A DNA stretch of 64,000 bases from Chitinophagales bacterium (GTDB taxonomy: Bacteria; Bacteroidota; Bacteroidia; Chitinophagales; Chitinophagaceae), in assembly GCA_015655125.1 (NCBI GenBank), contig JAATFP010000049.1, positions 1 through 64,000 of the forward strand. Direction: 5' to 3'. Below, one piece after another: positions 51,291-61,329 of the stretch (position 1 is its first letter; each line of letters starts with the position of its first letter). The notes beneath the pieces are model-generated. The model saw only the letters and a program-made list of their open reading frames with translations. It did not search any database and was not told the origin of the DNA. The position numbers and the translations under genes are program-made.

Positions 51291-51376
51291 TCCTGACCGG
51301 GATTTTGTAGGAAATTTATTTTTAGTATAACGATTTAATAATATGATTTTACATTTTTCACAGGCGTTTCCCGTAT

Positions 51377-51416
51377 AAATGTTACCATAGTATACTAAAA
51401 TGTAACCATAGTGTAC
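51377..51416. promoter_or_regulatory. Tandem direct repeat upstream of susC: candidate operator for the hybrid regulator
   Basis: AAATGTTACCATAGTATAC (51377-51395) and AAATGTAACCATAGTGTAC (51398-51416); 17/19 identical, 21-bp period. Confidence 0.65.
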
Positions 51417-51673
51417 AATGAAATTTCCGATGCGGTGTAATTTTCGGTCCTCAATTGCCGCATATGAACGCTACTAAAACGAACTTGCCGTGCCGTTTAA
51501 CAACGGGCCACACTTGTAATTATTTCAACATCTATGTTCCTGACGGTACCGGTTAGCCGGATGCCTGCAGCGAATTTTTCTCCGTCCTCTTCCGAACTGC
51601 TTTTTACCAACACCAAACAGTCATCATTATCCTGGTGCAAACACAGGCACTTTCATTTAAAAAAGATTGCATT

Positions 51674-54600
51674 ATGAAAAAAACTATTAACGAATCTCTC
51701 CGCTTAATTTTAAAACCGTCTGAAAAGGTTTTAAAAATGGCCGTTTTCTTTCTCGCATTTGCATTGATGCATTATACGGCGCGGGCACAGACGGAGGTCA
51801 TATCCGGGAAGGTTATCAACGCTGCCGGTGAGGCGGTTTCGGGGGTAAGCGTCAATGTCAAAGGTTCATCTGTTGGCACAAGTACCGATATTTCCGGGAA
51901 CTTCAGCATTTCTGCAGCCAAAACGGATGTTCTTGAGATCAGCTCCGTAGGATTTATTTCCCAGGACGTTGCGGTGGCAGGCCGTTCTTCCATTTCAATA
52001 ACGCTGCAACGTGGCGTAAATACACTCAACGATGTAGTGGTAGTGGGATATACCACGCAAAAAAAGAAAGATCTTACCGGCGCAGTTTCTACAGTTTCCA
52101 GTCGCGACATCAATGCTATACCTGTTGGCGGTGTAGATCAGATCCTGCAAGGTAAAGCGGCAGGTGTAACCATTACGCAGTCTACCGGTGCGCCCGGTGA
52201 AGGTGTTACAGTTCGGGTGCGCGGTACGGGAACGATCAATAACAACGATCCATTATATATAGTAGATGGAGTTCCTACAAAAGATGGTATTAATGAAATT
52301 TCTCCAAACGATATTGAAACAATCAGCGTTTTAAAAGATGCGGCATCAGCCTCTATTTATGGTGCGCGCGCATCCAATGGTGTGATCGTCATCACAACTA
52401 AAAAGGGGCGTGCGGGCAAACCAAGGCTGAGCCTGAATTTCTATGCAGGATCGCAAACGCCGGCCAATCTTATAAAAATGGCCAATACCGACCAATACAT
52501 CCAGGCATATAATATTGCCGCAACCAATGATGGTCGTCCTTTGATACCGCTATCTGCGCGCGATACATTGTCAAATACAAACTGGCAAAAGGAAGTGTTG
52601 AATTCGGCACCTATTCTTAACGCACAATTGTCACTAAGCGGCGGAAATGAAAATACCAGATACATTGTGTCTGGTGCATACTTCAGTCAGAAAGGTATGA
52701 TCGATAATTCTTCTACCGATCGTTTTAATCTCCGTACTTCTCTGACCAGCACCATCAACAAGATTTTTAAAGTTGGTACCAATGTAAATATCTCCACCGG
52801 AAATACGAAACAGGTATCAAGTTCCGGAGATGGCTTCGCAAGTGGCCAGGGCGGAAGTATTCTGCGTTATGCATTGTTTGCAACTCCGGCTTCCGGCGTG
52901 AGGTTCCCAACGGGCGCCTATGCCGGCCAGTATGTTGACAGGCCATATACATTGCCTATCGGACCGGGCGGGAGCCAGGTAAATGTATTTGGAGACGGTT
53001 TGAACCCGGTTGGTTTGGCTGCAAATGCGGATCGGAATTTTAAAAATTACTCATTGCTCGGTGATGCTTACGTAGAAGTGACGCCCATCGCGCATTTGAA
53101 ATTAAAATCGGATTTTGGTACAAATTTTATCATCACCGATTTTAAGCAATTTAAAAATACATGGGGAACCGATCGTCCGGGCGGGCATATAGAAAACAGT
53201 CCGAATGCCCTGTCACAGTACAATCTCAATAACTATAATTACAACTGGACGAATACGGCTACTTACGACTGGACGATCAACAAACACGCATTGAATTTTC
53301 TGGCCGGTACGGAGATCATTTATAATGAAACCAAACTGATTTCTGCGTCCAATTCAAATTTTCCAAATCAAAGTCCGGCTTTCCAATACCTGAACAACGG
53401 AACAAGCATTTCGCCTTCGGTTGGTGGTGATTTGTACAATTCTTCATTGTCTTCTGTTTTTGGAAGAGTAGATTATCAGTATGATGCTAAATATCTTGCT
53501 TCATTCAGTGTAAGAAGGGATGGCTCGTCAAGATTGGATCCGAGCAACAGGTGGGGGAATTTCTACTCCGGATCTGTTGGTTGGAGGATCGATAAAGAAA
53601 AATTTATGGCCAATATCAAGCCGGTCTCTTTGCTGAAATTAAGAGCAAGTCTTGGGCAGTTAGGAAACCAGGAGATCAGCAATTACGGTTACGCATCTTT
53701 GCTCGGTGCAAACGGCTACTATGCTTTCGGAAATACGGCAACACCTACTTACAGTATTTATGCTAAAGGTAATCCGAACGTGAAATGGGAAACCAGCACG
53801 ATCGCAGACATCGGTCTGGATCTTGGTCTCTTTAATGACGCGCTTAGCTTTACCGCTGATTATTACCATAAAAAAACTTCCGACCTTTTGGTGGCTCCGC
53901 CAAATCCAACAAGTGCCGGAACTGTTGCCGGTGCTGCTTATGAAAACAATGGTGAAATACTTAACACAGGTTTTGAATTTGATCTTTCTTATCGCAAACA
54001 GATCAACAAAGACTGGAGATTTGAAGTAGGGGCAAATCTTGCCACCGTTCACAATGAAGTTTTATCATTGTTGAATAGTCAGCCAATTCCCGGCGGACAA
54101 CTTGGTAACGGCGGCCAGTATATCACATCAACTGCTGTGGGCCATCCGATAGGTGAATTTTACATCCTGCAACAGGAGGGTGTTTTCCAGAATGCATTGG
54201 ATGTGTTTACACATGCCAACCAGGGAGCGAATATCGTTCCCGGCGACATCAAATTTAAAGATGTAAACGGCGACGGTAAGATTGACCAGAATGACAGGGT
54301 GTATGCTGGCAGCCCGATTCCGAAACTGAACTACGGATTCACAGGAAATGTGGCATTCAAACAATTTGATCTGAATATCTTCTTCCAGGGAGTAAGCGGT
54401 AATAAGATCTACAACCAGGTTGGACGTGATATCGAAGGTTTCTATCGTCCGTTCAATCTTACCGTTCGCGCACTTGAAAATGCATGGAGCGGCGAAGGTT
54501 CAACCAACAAATATGCACGCCTGTCGTATACCGGCGGCCAGAACAATACACAGGCTTCCACCCGCTTTCTGGAAGACGGGTCTTACCTGCGATTGAAAAA

Positions 54601-54841
54601 TGTGCAGATCGGATACTCCTTCAGCAGCGCGTTGATCAACCGTTTGAAAGTGTCGTCTATGCGTTTATTTGTTAGTGGGCAAAACCTGCTGACATTCACC
54701 AAATATTCAGGACTTGATCCTGAGATGGCTACCAGCGCAGATGCTGCGGCTCAGGGAGATGGTGTAAAGGGTGTGGGCATCGATTGGGGAACTTATCCAT
54801 CTGCACGCACTTTCACTGCCGGTGTAAACATTAATTTCTAA
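51674..54841 (+). CDS. SusC/RagA-family TonB-linked outer-membrane transporter
   Basis: VISGKVINAAGEAVSGVSVNVKGSSVGTSTDISGNFSI, LNDVVVVGYTTQKKKDLTGAVSTV, YIVDGVPTKDGINEISPNDIETISVLKDAASASIYGARASNGVIVITTKKG. Confidence 0.97.
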   Translation: MKKTINESLRLILKPSEKVLKMAVFFLAFALMHYTARAQTEVISGKVINAAGEAVSGVSVNVKGSSVGTSTDISGNFSISAAKTDVLEISSVGFISQDVAVAGRSSISITLQRGVNTLNDVVVVGYTTQKKKDLTGAVSTVSSRDINAIPVGGVDQILQGKAAGVTITQSTGAPGEGVTVRVRGTGTINNNDPLYIVDGVPTKDGINEISPNDIETISVLKDAASASIYGARASNGVIVITTKKGRAGKPRLSLNFYAGSQTPANLIKMANTDQYIQAYNIAATNDGRPLIPLSARDTLSNTNWQKEVLNSAPILNAQLSLSGGNENTRYIVSGAYFSQKGMIDNSSTDRFNLRTSLTSTINKIFKVGTNVNISTGNTKQVSSSGDGFASGQGGSILRYALFATPASGVRFPTGAYAGQYVDRPYTLPIGPGGSQVNVFGDGLNPVGLAANADRNFKNYSLLGDAYVEVTPIAHLKLKSDFGTNFIITDFKQFKNTWGTDRPGGHIENSPNALSQYNLNNYNYNWTNTATYDWTINKHALNFLAGTEIIYNETKLISASNSNFPNQSPAFQYLNNGTSISPSVGGDLYNSSLSSVFGRVDYQYDAKYLASFSVRRDGSSRLDPSNRWGNFYSGSVGWRIDKEKFMANIKPVSLLKLRASLGQLGNQEISNYGYASLLGANGYYAFGNTATPTYSIYAKGNPNVKWETSTIADIGLDLGLFNDALSFTADYYHKKTSDLLVAPPNPTSAGTVAGAAYENNGEILNTGFEFDLSYRKQINKDWRFEVGANLATVHNEVLSLLNSQPIPGGQLGNGGQYITSTAVGHPIGEFYILQQEGVFQNALDVFTHANQGANIVPGDIKFKDVNGDGKIDQNDRVYAGSPIPKLNYGFTGNVAFKQFDLNIFFQGVSGNKIYNQVGRDIEGFYRPFNLTVRALENAWSGEGSTNKYARLSYTGGQNNTQASTRFLEDGSYLRLKNVQIGYSFSSALINRLKVSSMRLFVSGQNLLTFTKYSGLDPEMATSADAAAQGDGVKGVGIDWGTYPSARTFTAGVNINF

Positions 54842-54859
54842 AATATTAAATAGTATACA

Positions 54860-56374
54860 ATGCGAACTAAAAATAAATTCATCTTTCTTGTCGGCGCTGT
54901 CGCGATCATTGCGGGCACCGGTTGTAAAAAGATCCTCGACCAGGAAGTGCAAGGCAGTTATACGCCTGGAAATTTCTTTACATCAGATGCGAATGCTTTG
55001 CTCGCAACCAATGCCGCATACAAATCGCTTTCCTTTAATTCCGGTGGTTCAAACGCCATCTGGGTGTTGGGCGACATAGCTTCCGATGATGCTATCAAAG
55101 GTGTGAACGATGGTGACCAGGCGGACTTCAGCGCCGTTGACCAGTTCAATATCTTGCCTACCAATTCCGCAGTAGAAGCAGTCTGGAAGAATTATTATAA
55201 CGGCGTTTTCCAGTGCAACGTTGTGTTGGATGGTTTGGCTGCCGGTAATACCGCAGTAAGTGAAGCTACTGCAAAATCGTGCATTGCGCAAGCGAAGTTT
55301 TTGCGTGCATATTATTATTTTGTTTTAACTACTGCATACGGCAAAATTCCTTTGCATCTGCGCGTAGAAACGGCCATTGAGGCACAATCGCCAGCGATCA
55401 GCCAGGATAGTATCTTTGCACAGATTGAAAAAGATTGCACGGAAGCTGCTGCTGACCTTCCCACGCCTTCCGCAACGGAGTTTGGTCGTGCTTCAAAAGG
55501 TGCAGCATTGGCTCTGCTGGCAAAAACATATTTATTTCATACAAGTCTTACAAATCATTATCAGTTAGCTGCAACAACTGCTCAAACCGTTACTACGCTT
55601 GGCTATAATCTAACTCAACGTTATTACGATAATTTTAGTTCTGCCACCAAAAACAATACGGAGGTGATCCTCACCGTAAATCAGCTGGCAGGTACGCTTG
55701 GTCTTGGAAACGAATTGAACGCGTGGTTTGCACCACGAAGCATTGGCGGATATGGATTCTTTTATCCGACGCAAAGCCTGGTAGACAATTTTGAAAAAGC
55801 CACAGGTGGCGAAGTAGATCCGCGCCTGGATTATTCACTGGCTCGTACAGGTCATAATTATTTCGATGTACCATTCGATCCATCCTGGAGCACAACTGGC
55901 TATATTACGAAGAAGATGGTTCAACCGTTATCAGAAGTTCCAACTTCGATCAAAAATGTTGGTACCGTCAACTACGAACCATTGCGTTTAGCCGATATCC
56001 TGTTGGTGCAGGCTGAAGCCTTGAACGAAGGCGGACATTCCGGGGATGCGCTGGCGCCGTTGAACGCCGTACGCAAACGGGCGCGTGAATCCTATTTGTA
56101 TGATAACACCTTACCAGGTTTTGGTACGGTTCCCGTCGGTTTATTGCCTGATATCACTATCACCGACCAGGCTCAGCTGCGCGATATTATCCGCCGTGAG
56201 AGGAGGTCTGAACTGGCATTGGAATTTCATCGTTTCTTTGACGTGATCCGCTACGGTGAAACTTATGCCAACCCGGCTTTATTGCCTGGAGCGCCTAATT
56301 TTAATTATACGAATAACAAATTTTTCCCGCTTCCGCAGAGCGAAAGAGATGCAAATCCAAATTTGTTCAGGTAA
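54860..56374 (+). CDS. SusD/RagB-family surface lipoprotein
   Basis: Lipobox IAGTGCKK; AKFLRAYYYFVLTTAYGKIPL; RRERRSELALEFHRFFDVIRYGE. Confidence 0.96.
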   Translation: MRTKNKFIFLVGAVAIIAGTGCKKILDQEVQGSYTPGNFFTSDANALLATNAAYKSLSFNSGGSNAIWVLGDIASDDAIKGVNDGDQADFSAVDQFNILPTNSAVEAVWKNYYNGVFQCNVVLDGLAAGNTAVSEATAKSCIAQAKFLRAYYYFVLTTAYGKIPLHLRVETAIEAQSPAISQDSIFAQIEKDCTEAAADLPTPSATEFGRASKGAALALLAKTYLFHTSLTNHYQLAATTAQTVTTLGYNLTQRYYDNFSSATKNNTEVILTVNQLAGTLGLGNELNAWFAPRSIGGYGFFYPTQSLVDNFEKATGGEVDPRLDYSLARTGHNYFDVPFDPSWSTTGYITKKMVQPLSEVPTSIKNVGTVNYEPLRLADILLVQAEALNEGGHSGDALAPLNAVRKRARESYLYDNTLPGFGTVPVGLLPDITITDQAQLRDIIRRERRSELALEFHRFFDVIRYGETYANPALLPGAPNFNYTNNKFFPLPQSERDANPNLFR

Positions 56375-56401
56375 AATATTTTCATTTTTAAATTTAATAA
56401 A

Positions 56402-57463
56402 ATGCGTATATCTAAAACTATTTTTCAATTAGCGGTGATCATTTCGCTGGCAACAGGTTTTGTAGCCTGTTCCAAAGATGACAACAATAACGATGCACCC
56501 GCATCTGATAAACTGGCATTGAAAGCAAAAATCGATTCGCTTACAAATGTATACAACACTACCGTGGAAGGATCGCATCCGGGCCAGTATGCAGTAGGGG
56601 CGCGTACAGCTTTGGATTCTGTTCTTAATCTTGCATTGCAGGTTTATAACGGCGGAAGTTACACACAAGTACAGGTAAACAATGCATTGCAGAACCTGAT
56701 CATCGCCGGGCAATTGTTTCAAACGAAATTATTGCAGGAAGTATCCGTGGCAAATCTCATGGCATTCTGGAAATTCAACGGCAATGCCAATGACTCATCC
56801 GGCCACAATAACAACGGAACTTTAAGTACAGGATTGATGGGAAGCAGCGCTACAACTGCAGTGGATGCCGGTGTATTGCCGCAGCTCGTAGCAGACAGGT
56901 TCGGGCGGGCAAACATGGCCTACGATTTTAATAATGCAGCGACCGTCGAAGTTCCGTACAGCGCAACGTTGAATCCCCAAAGCTTTACAATTTGCGTGTG
57001 GGTAAAAAGGCATACCACAAATGCCAACAATTACATCATTTCTCTTAATCGCTGGAACGGATTTAAGTTCCAGTTGCAGAGTGACAACTTCCCGTTTGTA
57101 ACTTTCCAGGATACTAATAATGGATATCATGATATCGATGATAATCCTGGTACGGTACCTCAGGATGTATGGACACATGTGGCTGTTTCGGTTACAAATG
57201 GTGCCGTTCGTTTTTATATCAACGGCAACATGACCAAGACTGTGAACGTTTCCGGAACTCCGATCACAGTCAATCCGCCAGTGAATATTTCTATCGGAAA
57301 TGAACTTCCAAAATCAGGTTATAACCTCACGGATGCCAGCAGCCCGAATTACTTTTACGGGGCAAGCTTCTTTGTAGGAAGCCTTGATGATATCCGTTTT
57401 TATAATTCGGTATTATCTGATGCGGAAGTGCTTTCTATTTACACTCAGGAAAAATCGCTATAA
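56402..57463 (+). CDS. LamG/concanavalin-like lipoprotein, putative surface glycan-binding protein
   Basis: Lipobox GFVACSKD; LMAFWKFNGNANDSSGHNNNGTLS...GSLDDIRFYNSVLSDAEVLSIY. Confidence 0.88.
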   Translation: MRISKTIFQLAVIISLATGFVACSKDDNNNDAPASDKLALKAKIDSLTNVYNTTVEGSHPGQYAVGARTALDSVLNLALQVYNGGSYTQVQVNNALQNLIIAGQLFQTKLLQEVSVANLMAFWKFNGNANDSSGHNNNGTLSTGLMGSSATTAVDAGVLPQLVADRFGRANMAYDFNNAATVEVPYSATLNPQSFTICVWVKRHTTNANNYIISLNRWNGFKFQLQSDNFPFVTFQDTNNGYHDIDDNPGTVPQDVWTHVAVSVTNGAVRFYINGNMTKTVNVSGTPITVNPPVNISIGNELPKSGYNLTDASSPNYFYGASFFVGSLDDIRFYNSVLSDAEVLSIYTQEKSL

Positions 57464-57501
57464 CGTAGTTACAGGTTTACTTTATAATTAAAACTTACAA
57501 G

Positions 57502-58833
57502 ATGATACATCTCAGAAAATGTGTTGCAGGAATTCTTTGCCTGTCACTTTTTACCGCCTGTTCCAAGAGCAGCGACAGCGTGGATACCACACAGCCGCCG
57601 GTAACGCCACCGGTAGTAACGCCGGTGACTGATACTGCTCTTACAAAAACGGCACATCTCGAAAAACTAAGTGTACCTGTTTCTTTCGTTAATGGTGAAA
57701 AGGCCATCGGGGTATACATTTATTCCGATGCGCCTTTCTATACGCCCGTGGAGGCCACCGGAGAAGGGTTCACCTGCGTGGATGACGTGGCACGCGCCGC
57801 CTTGTATTACACCCGCAGTTATGCTTTCGCAACCGATACAGCTATACAAAACAGGGCATTTGGAATGATAAAGTTTGTATTGAACATGCAGTCGGACAAT
57901 GGATATTTCTATAATTTTTTGCAAACCGACGGCTCGATCAATCAATACGGCATCACCAGCGTCAATCAGCCAAAATGGTGGAGCTGGCGCGCATTGCAGG
58001 TTTTAGCCGAAGGCGTTAACGTTGTTCGCACAAAAGATGCAACACTTGCGGGTCGTATGGGCGCGGCTGTAAATAAATTGGTAGCTGCCATTAAAACAGA
58101 TCTTGTTGATCGTCCGCAGGTATTTTCACAAGTGGATGGAATCGACGTTCCGCAATGGTTGCCGGAAGGTGCCGACCAGGCGTCAACGCTGATATTGGGG
58201 CTTGTTCCGTATTGCCGTAATTCCGGTGATGCCGTTATTAGAACTTTCATACAAAAACTGGCCGATGGTATTGTGGCGTCGCAATCGGGTAGTGCCACAC
58301 AATTTCCTTATGGCGCATTTCTGAGCGCTTCTACTACCTGGCACGCGTATGGGAACGACCAGGCCCATGCATTATTTACAGCGGGTGCCTTTTTAAACGA
58401 TGCGTCGTATGTGGCAAGTGCCAAAAAAGAAGTGGATAATTTTTACCCGTGGTTACTTACGAGCGGAATGAAGAGTTCGTTCCAGGTGAAATTGGTAAAC
58501 AATGTACTCACAGGATATAACCAAAAAGATTTCGAGCAGATTGCGTATGGTATCCGCCCGATGGTATTTGCAGCCATTGATGCGTATGCTGTTACCGGTG
58601 ATGAAAGGTATTCGGACATGGCAGGACACCTGGGTGCTTGGTTGCTCGGAAACAATGTGGCTTCGGAAAATATGTATTCCGTTTCTACAGGAATATGTTT
58701 TGATGCAATCGCCGCGCCGGCAAACGTAAATAAAAATTCCGGCGCAGAATCTACGGTGGAAGCTTTGCTCACGATGCAACAAATTACCAACTACACGACG
58801 GTACGTACCGCTTTGAACCGATACAAAAGGTAA
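57502..58833 (+). CDS. Lipoprotein, putative (alpha/alpha)-toroid glycosidase-like enzyme of unknown specificity
   Basis: Lipobox LFTACSKS; GEGFTCVDDVARAALYYTRSY and helical WWSWRALQVLAEG segments. Confidence 0.6.
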   Translation: MIHLRKCVAGILCLSLFTACSKSSDSVDTTQPPVTPPVVTPVTDTALTKTAHLEKLSVPVSFVNGEKAIGVYIYSDAPFYTPVEATGEGFTCVDDVARAALYYTRSYAFATDTAIQNRAFGMIKFVLNMQSDNGYFYNFLQTDGSINQYGITSVNQPKWWSWRALQVLAEGVNVVRTKDATLAGRMGAAVNKLVAAIKTDLVDRPQVFSQVDGIDVPQWLPEGADQASTLILGLVPYCRNSGDAVIRTFIQKLADGIVASQSGSATQFPYGAFLSASTTWHAYGNDQAHALFTAGAFLNDASYVASAKKEVDNFYPWLLTSGMKSSFQVKLVNNVLTGYNQKDFEQIAYGIRPMVFAAIDAYAVTGDERYSDMAGHLGAWLLGNNVASENMYSVSTGICFDAIAAPANVNKNSGAESTVEALLTMQQITNYTTVRTALNRYKR

Positions 58834-58864
58834 ATGCCGCTGATGCGGAACTAAATTTTTTTTA

Positions 58865-59929
58865 ATGAAAGATATCGCAAAACGTTTTGAAGGTAATCCC
58901 TTGCTGTCACCCGCTGATCTTAAACCCAGTATCGACGGACTTGAAATAGCCTGTTTGCTCAATCCGGGCGTTTTCGAATACGATGGAAAAACATGGCTGC
59001 TGGTGCGTGTAGCAGAAAGGCCAAAGCAAACGGACGATGTTATTTCTTTTCCTATTCTCACCAAAAGCGGCGGAATGGAGATCATGAAAATCCCGGCCAA
59101 CGATCCCGAACTGGATGCAAGCGATGCGCGCGTGATCAATTACAAGGGGCTTGATTATCTCACCACGTTATCGCACTTACGATTGTTATGCAGCGATGAT
59201 GGTAAGAATTTTTATCAACCCGAAGGATATCCTTTGTTAACCGGAGAAGGCATTTTGCAAACATTTGGAATTGAAGATTGCCGCGTTACCAGGCTCGAAG
59301 AAAAGTATCACCTGACTTTTACCGCCGTGTCGGATAATGGCGTGGGCGTTGGACTGCGGACGACAACGGACTGGAAAAATTTTGACTCGCATGGAATGAT
59401 GTTGCCGCCGCACAATAAGGATTGTGCCATTTTTGAGGAAAAGATCAATGGAAAATATTACGCGCTTCACCGTCCGAGCAGCGTAGATATCGGTGGAAAT
59501 TTTATCTGGATAGCGTCCTCCCCTGATGGTATTCATTGGGGCGATCACCGCTGCATCATCAAAACGAGAAAGGATAAATGGGACAGCAAAAGGGTAGGTG
59601 CGGGCGCTGCGCCGATTAAAACGGATAAAGGATGGCTCGAGATCTATCATGGTGCCAATGCAGATCATCAATATTGTTTAGGTGCATTTCTTATGGATAT
59701 TGATGATCCTACAAAAGTGATCGCGCGAACAAATGATGCGATCATGATACCGGAAGCTCCTTACGAGCTGACAGGTTTTTTTGGAAATGTTGTATTTACA
59801 AACGGCCATGTTGTTCAACCCGATGGTGATACCATTACCGTTTATTATGGTGCCTCGGATGAATTCGTTTGCGGGGCAGATTTTTCGCTGAAGGATATTT
59901 TTTCATTATTAAAATCCGATCATGTCTAA
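58865..59929 (+). CDS. Glycoside hydrolase family 130 (beta-mannoside phosphorylase/mannosidase family)
   Basis: FEGNPLLSPADLKPSIDGLEIACLLNPGVFEYDGKTWLLVRVAER; GIEDCRVTRLEEKYHLTFTAVS; GAGAAPIKTDKGWLEIYHGA; no signal peptide. Confidence 0.92.
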   Translation: MKDIAKRFEGNPLLSPADLKPSIDGLEIACLLNPGVFEYDGKTWLLVRVAERPKQTDDVISFPILTKSGGMEIMKIPANDPELDASDARVINYKGLDYLTTLSHLRLLCSDDGKNFYQPEGYPLLTGEGILQTFGIEDCRVTRLEEKYHLTFTAVSDNGVGVGLRTTTDWKNFDSHGMMLPPHNKDCAIFEEKINGKYYALHRPSSVDIGGNFIWIASSPDGIHWGDHRCIIKTRKDKWDSKRVGAGAAPIKTDKGWLEIYHGANADHQYCLGAFLMDIDDPTKVIARTNDAIMIPEAPYELTGFFGNVVFTNGHVVQPDGDTITVYYGASDEFVCGADFSLKDIFSLLKSDHV

Positions 59930-61217
59930 CAAATTACAAATAGAGATTGACCATTTTAAAAGTCAGCCGCGTAACTTTCGCATACTTATTTTTGTGAACA
60001 TGATCTATGCACTCGTGCTGCCGGTGATCGATACATTCATGGCTGCCTATATTATGCGAAGCACACATGGCGACCTTACTAAAGTGGTAATCTACCAACT
60101 GACAATCTACACCGGAATTCCACTTACGTTTTTATTGAATGGTTTTTTATTACAGCATTTTAATATCCGTAAGTTATATTCTGCCGGAATGATGCTCAGC
60201 GGCATTTCGATGATTTATATGATGTCGTTGTCGGAATTAAATGTAGTGGGCCTGGCAGTGGCAGGATTTATCATGGGACTTAGTTTCGGATTTTACTGGT
60301 CTAATCGCGACGTGCTTGCGCTCGCCATCACAAATGATTCCAACAGGAACTATTATTACGGGATGGAAACTTTGTTTTATACGATCATTGCCGTGGTGGT
60401 ACCCATTGCCATAGGTTTTTTTATAGATTCAAAAACAACTCCTGCATCCAAACAATCGGCATATGTAATGATCACCGGTGTAGTGTTTGGAATAACGGTA
60501 TTGGCGTCTGTTGTGTGTTTCAGGGGAACCTTTCAAAATCCCGCACAGAAAAAATATGTCTTCTTCAGGTTCCATCCACTTTGGTATAAATTACTTACAC
60601 TCGCATCCTTGAAGGGCCTGGCACAAGGTTTTTTAGTAACCGCGCCCGCCATGTTGATATTGAAATTTTTTGGTAACGAAGGAGCCCTGGGATCCGCAAC
60701 ATCGATAGGTGCGGTGATTGCAGCTATCATCATGTATGTGCTGGGGCGTATTTCGAAGCCGTCTGACAGGATAAAGATATTTGCAGCCGGATTATTATTG
60801 TTCGCAGTCGGCGCAGCCATCAACGGAGTTTTATACAGCCAGCTCGGTGTGGTGATATTTATTTTGATGTTACTGATTGCCAAGCCCCTGATGGATCTTG
60901 CTTATTTTCCGATTCAGTTCCAGGTGATAGATATAGTTTCCAGGATCGAAAAACGAAGTGAGTTTGCTTACATCCTCAATCATGAAGCAGGGTTATATAT
61001 TGGCCGGTTCCTTGGTGCTGCAACATTCCTGGTAATGGCCAAATATGGTTCTGCCGATATCGCATTGCGATATGCTGTGGTAATCATCGGCGTTTTGCAA
61101 TTGTGTTCTATTTTTGTGGGCAGGAAAATTATTGCACAAGGAAAAATAATCATGCCGGAATCGGAAAGGCAATCGAAAGAAGAAGTAGTGGGGAAAGTGG
61201 CTGAAGTGATAGCCTAG
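59922..61217 (+). CDS. MFS transporter, overlapping the GH130 gene by 8 nt
   Basis: 431 aa polytopic protein; GLSFGFYWSNRDVLALAITNDSNRNYYYGMET. Confidence 0.85.
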   Translation: MSNKLQIEIDHFKSQPRNFRILIFVNMIYALVLPVIDTFMAAYIMRSTHGDLTKVVIYQLTIYTGIPLTFLLNGFLLQHFNIRKLYSAGMMLSGISMIYMMSLSELNVVGLAVAGFIMGLSFGFYWSNRDVLALAITNDSNRNYYYGMETLFYTIIAVVVPIAIGFFIDSKTTPASKQSAYVMITGVVFGITVLASVVCFRGTFQNPAQKKYVFFRFHPLWYKLLTLASLKGLAQGFLVTAPAMLILKFFGNEGALGSATSIGAVIAAIIMYVLGRISKPSDRIKIFAAGLLLFAVGAAINGVLYSQLGVVIFILMLLIAKPLMDLAYFPIQFQVIDIVSRIEKRSEFAYILNHEAGLYIGRFLGAATFLVMAKYGSADIALRYAVVIIGVLQLCSIFVGRKIIAQGKIIMPESERQSKEEVVGKVAEVIA

Positions 61218-61329
61218 GGCAACTGATAAATATTAAAAATTAACGGGTTATCCTTTTTGTTTTCTGGTTTAAATTTAAATAATTATCAGCTGTTAATTAT
61301 TAATTGCTGCTTTTTTAAAAGGTTTCTAC

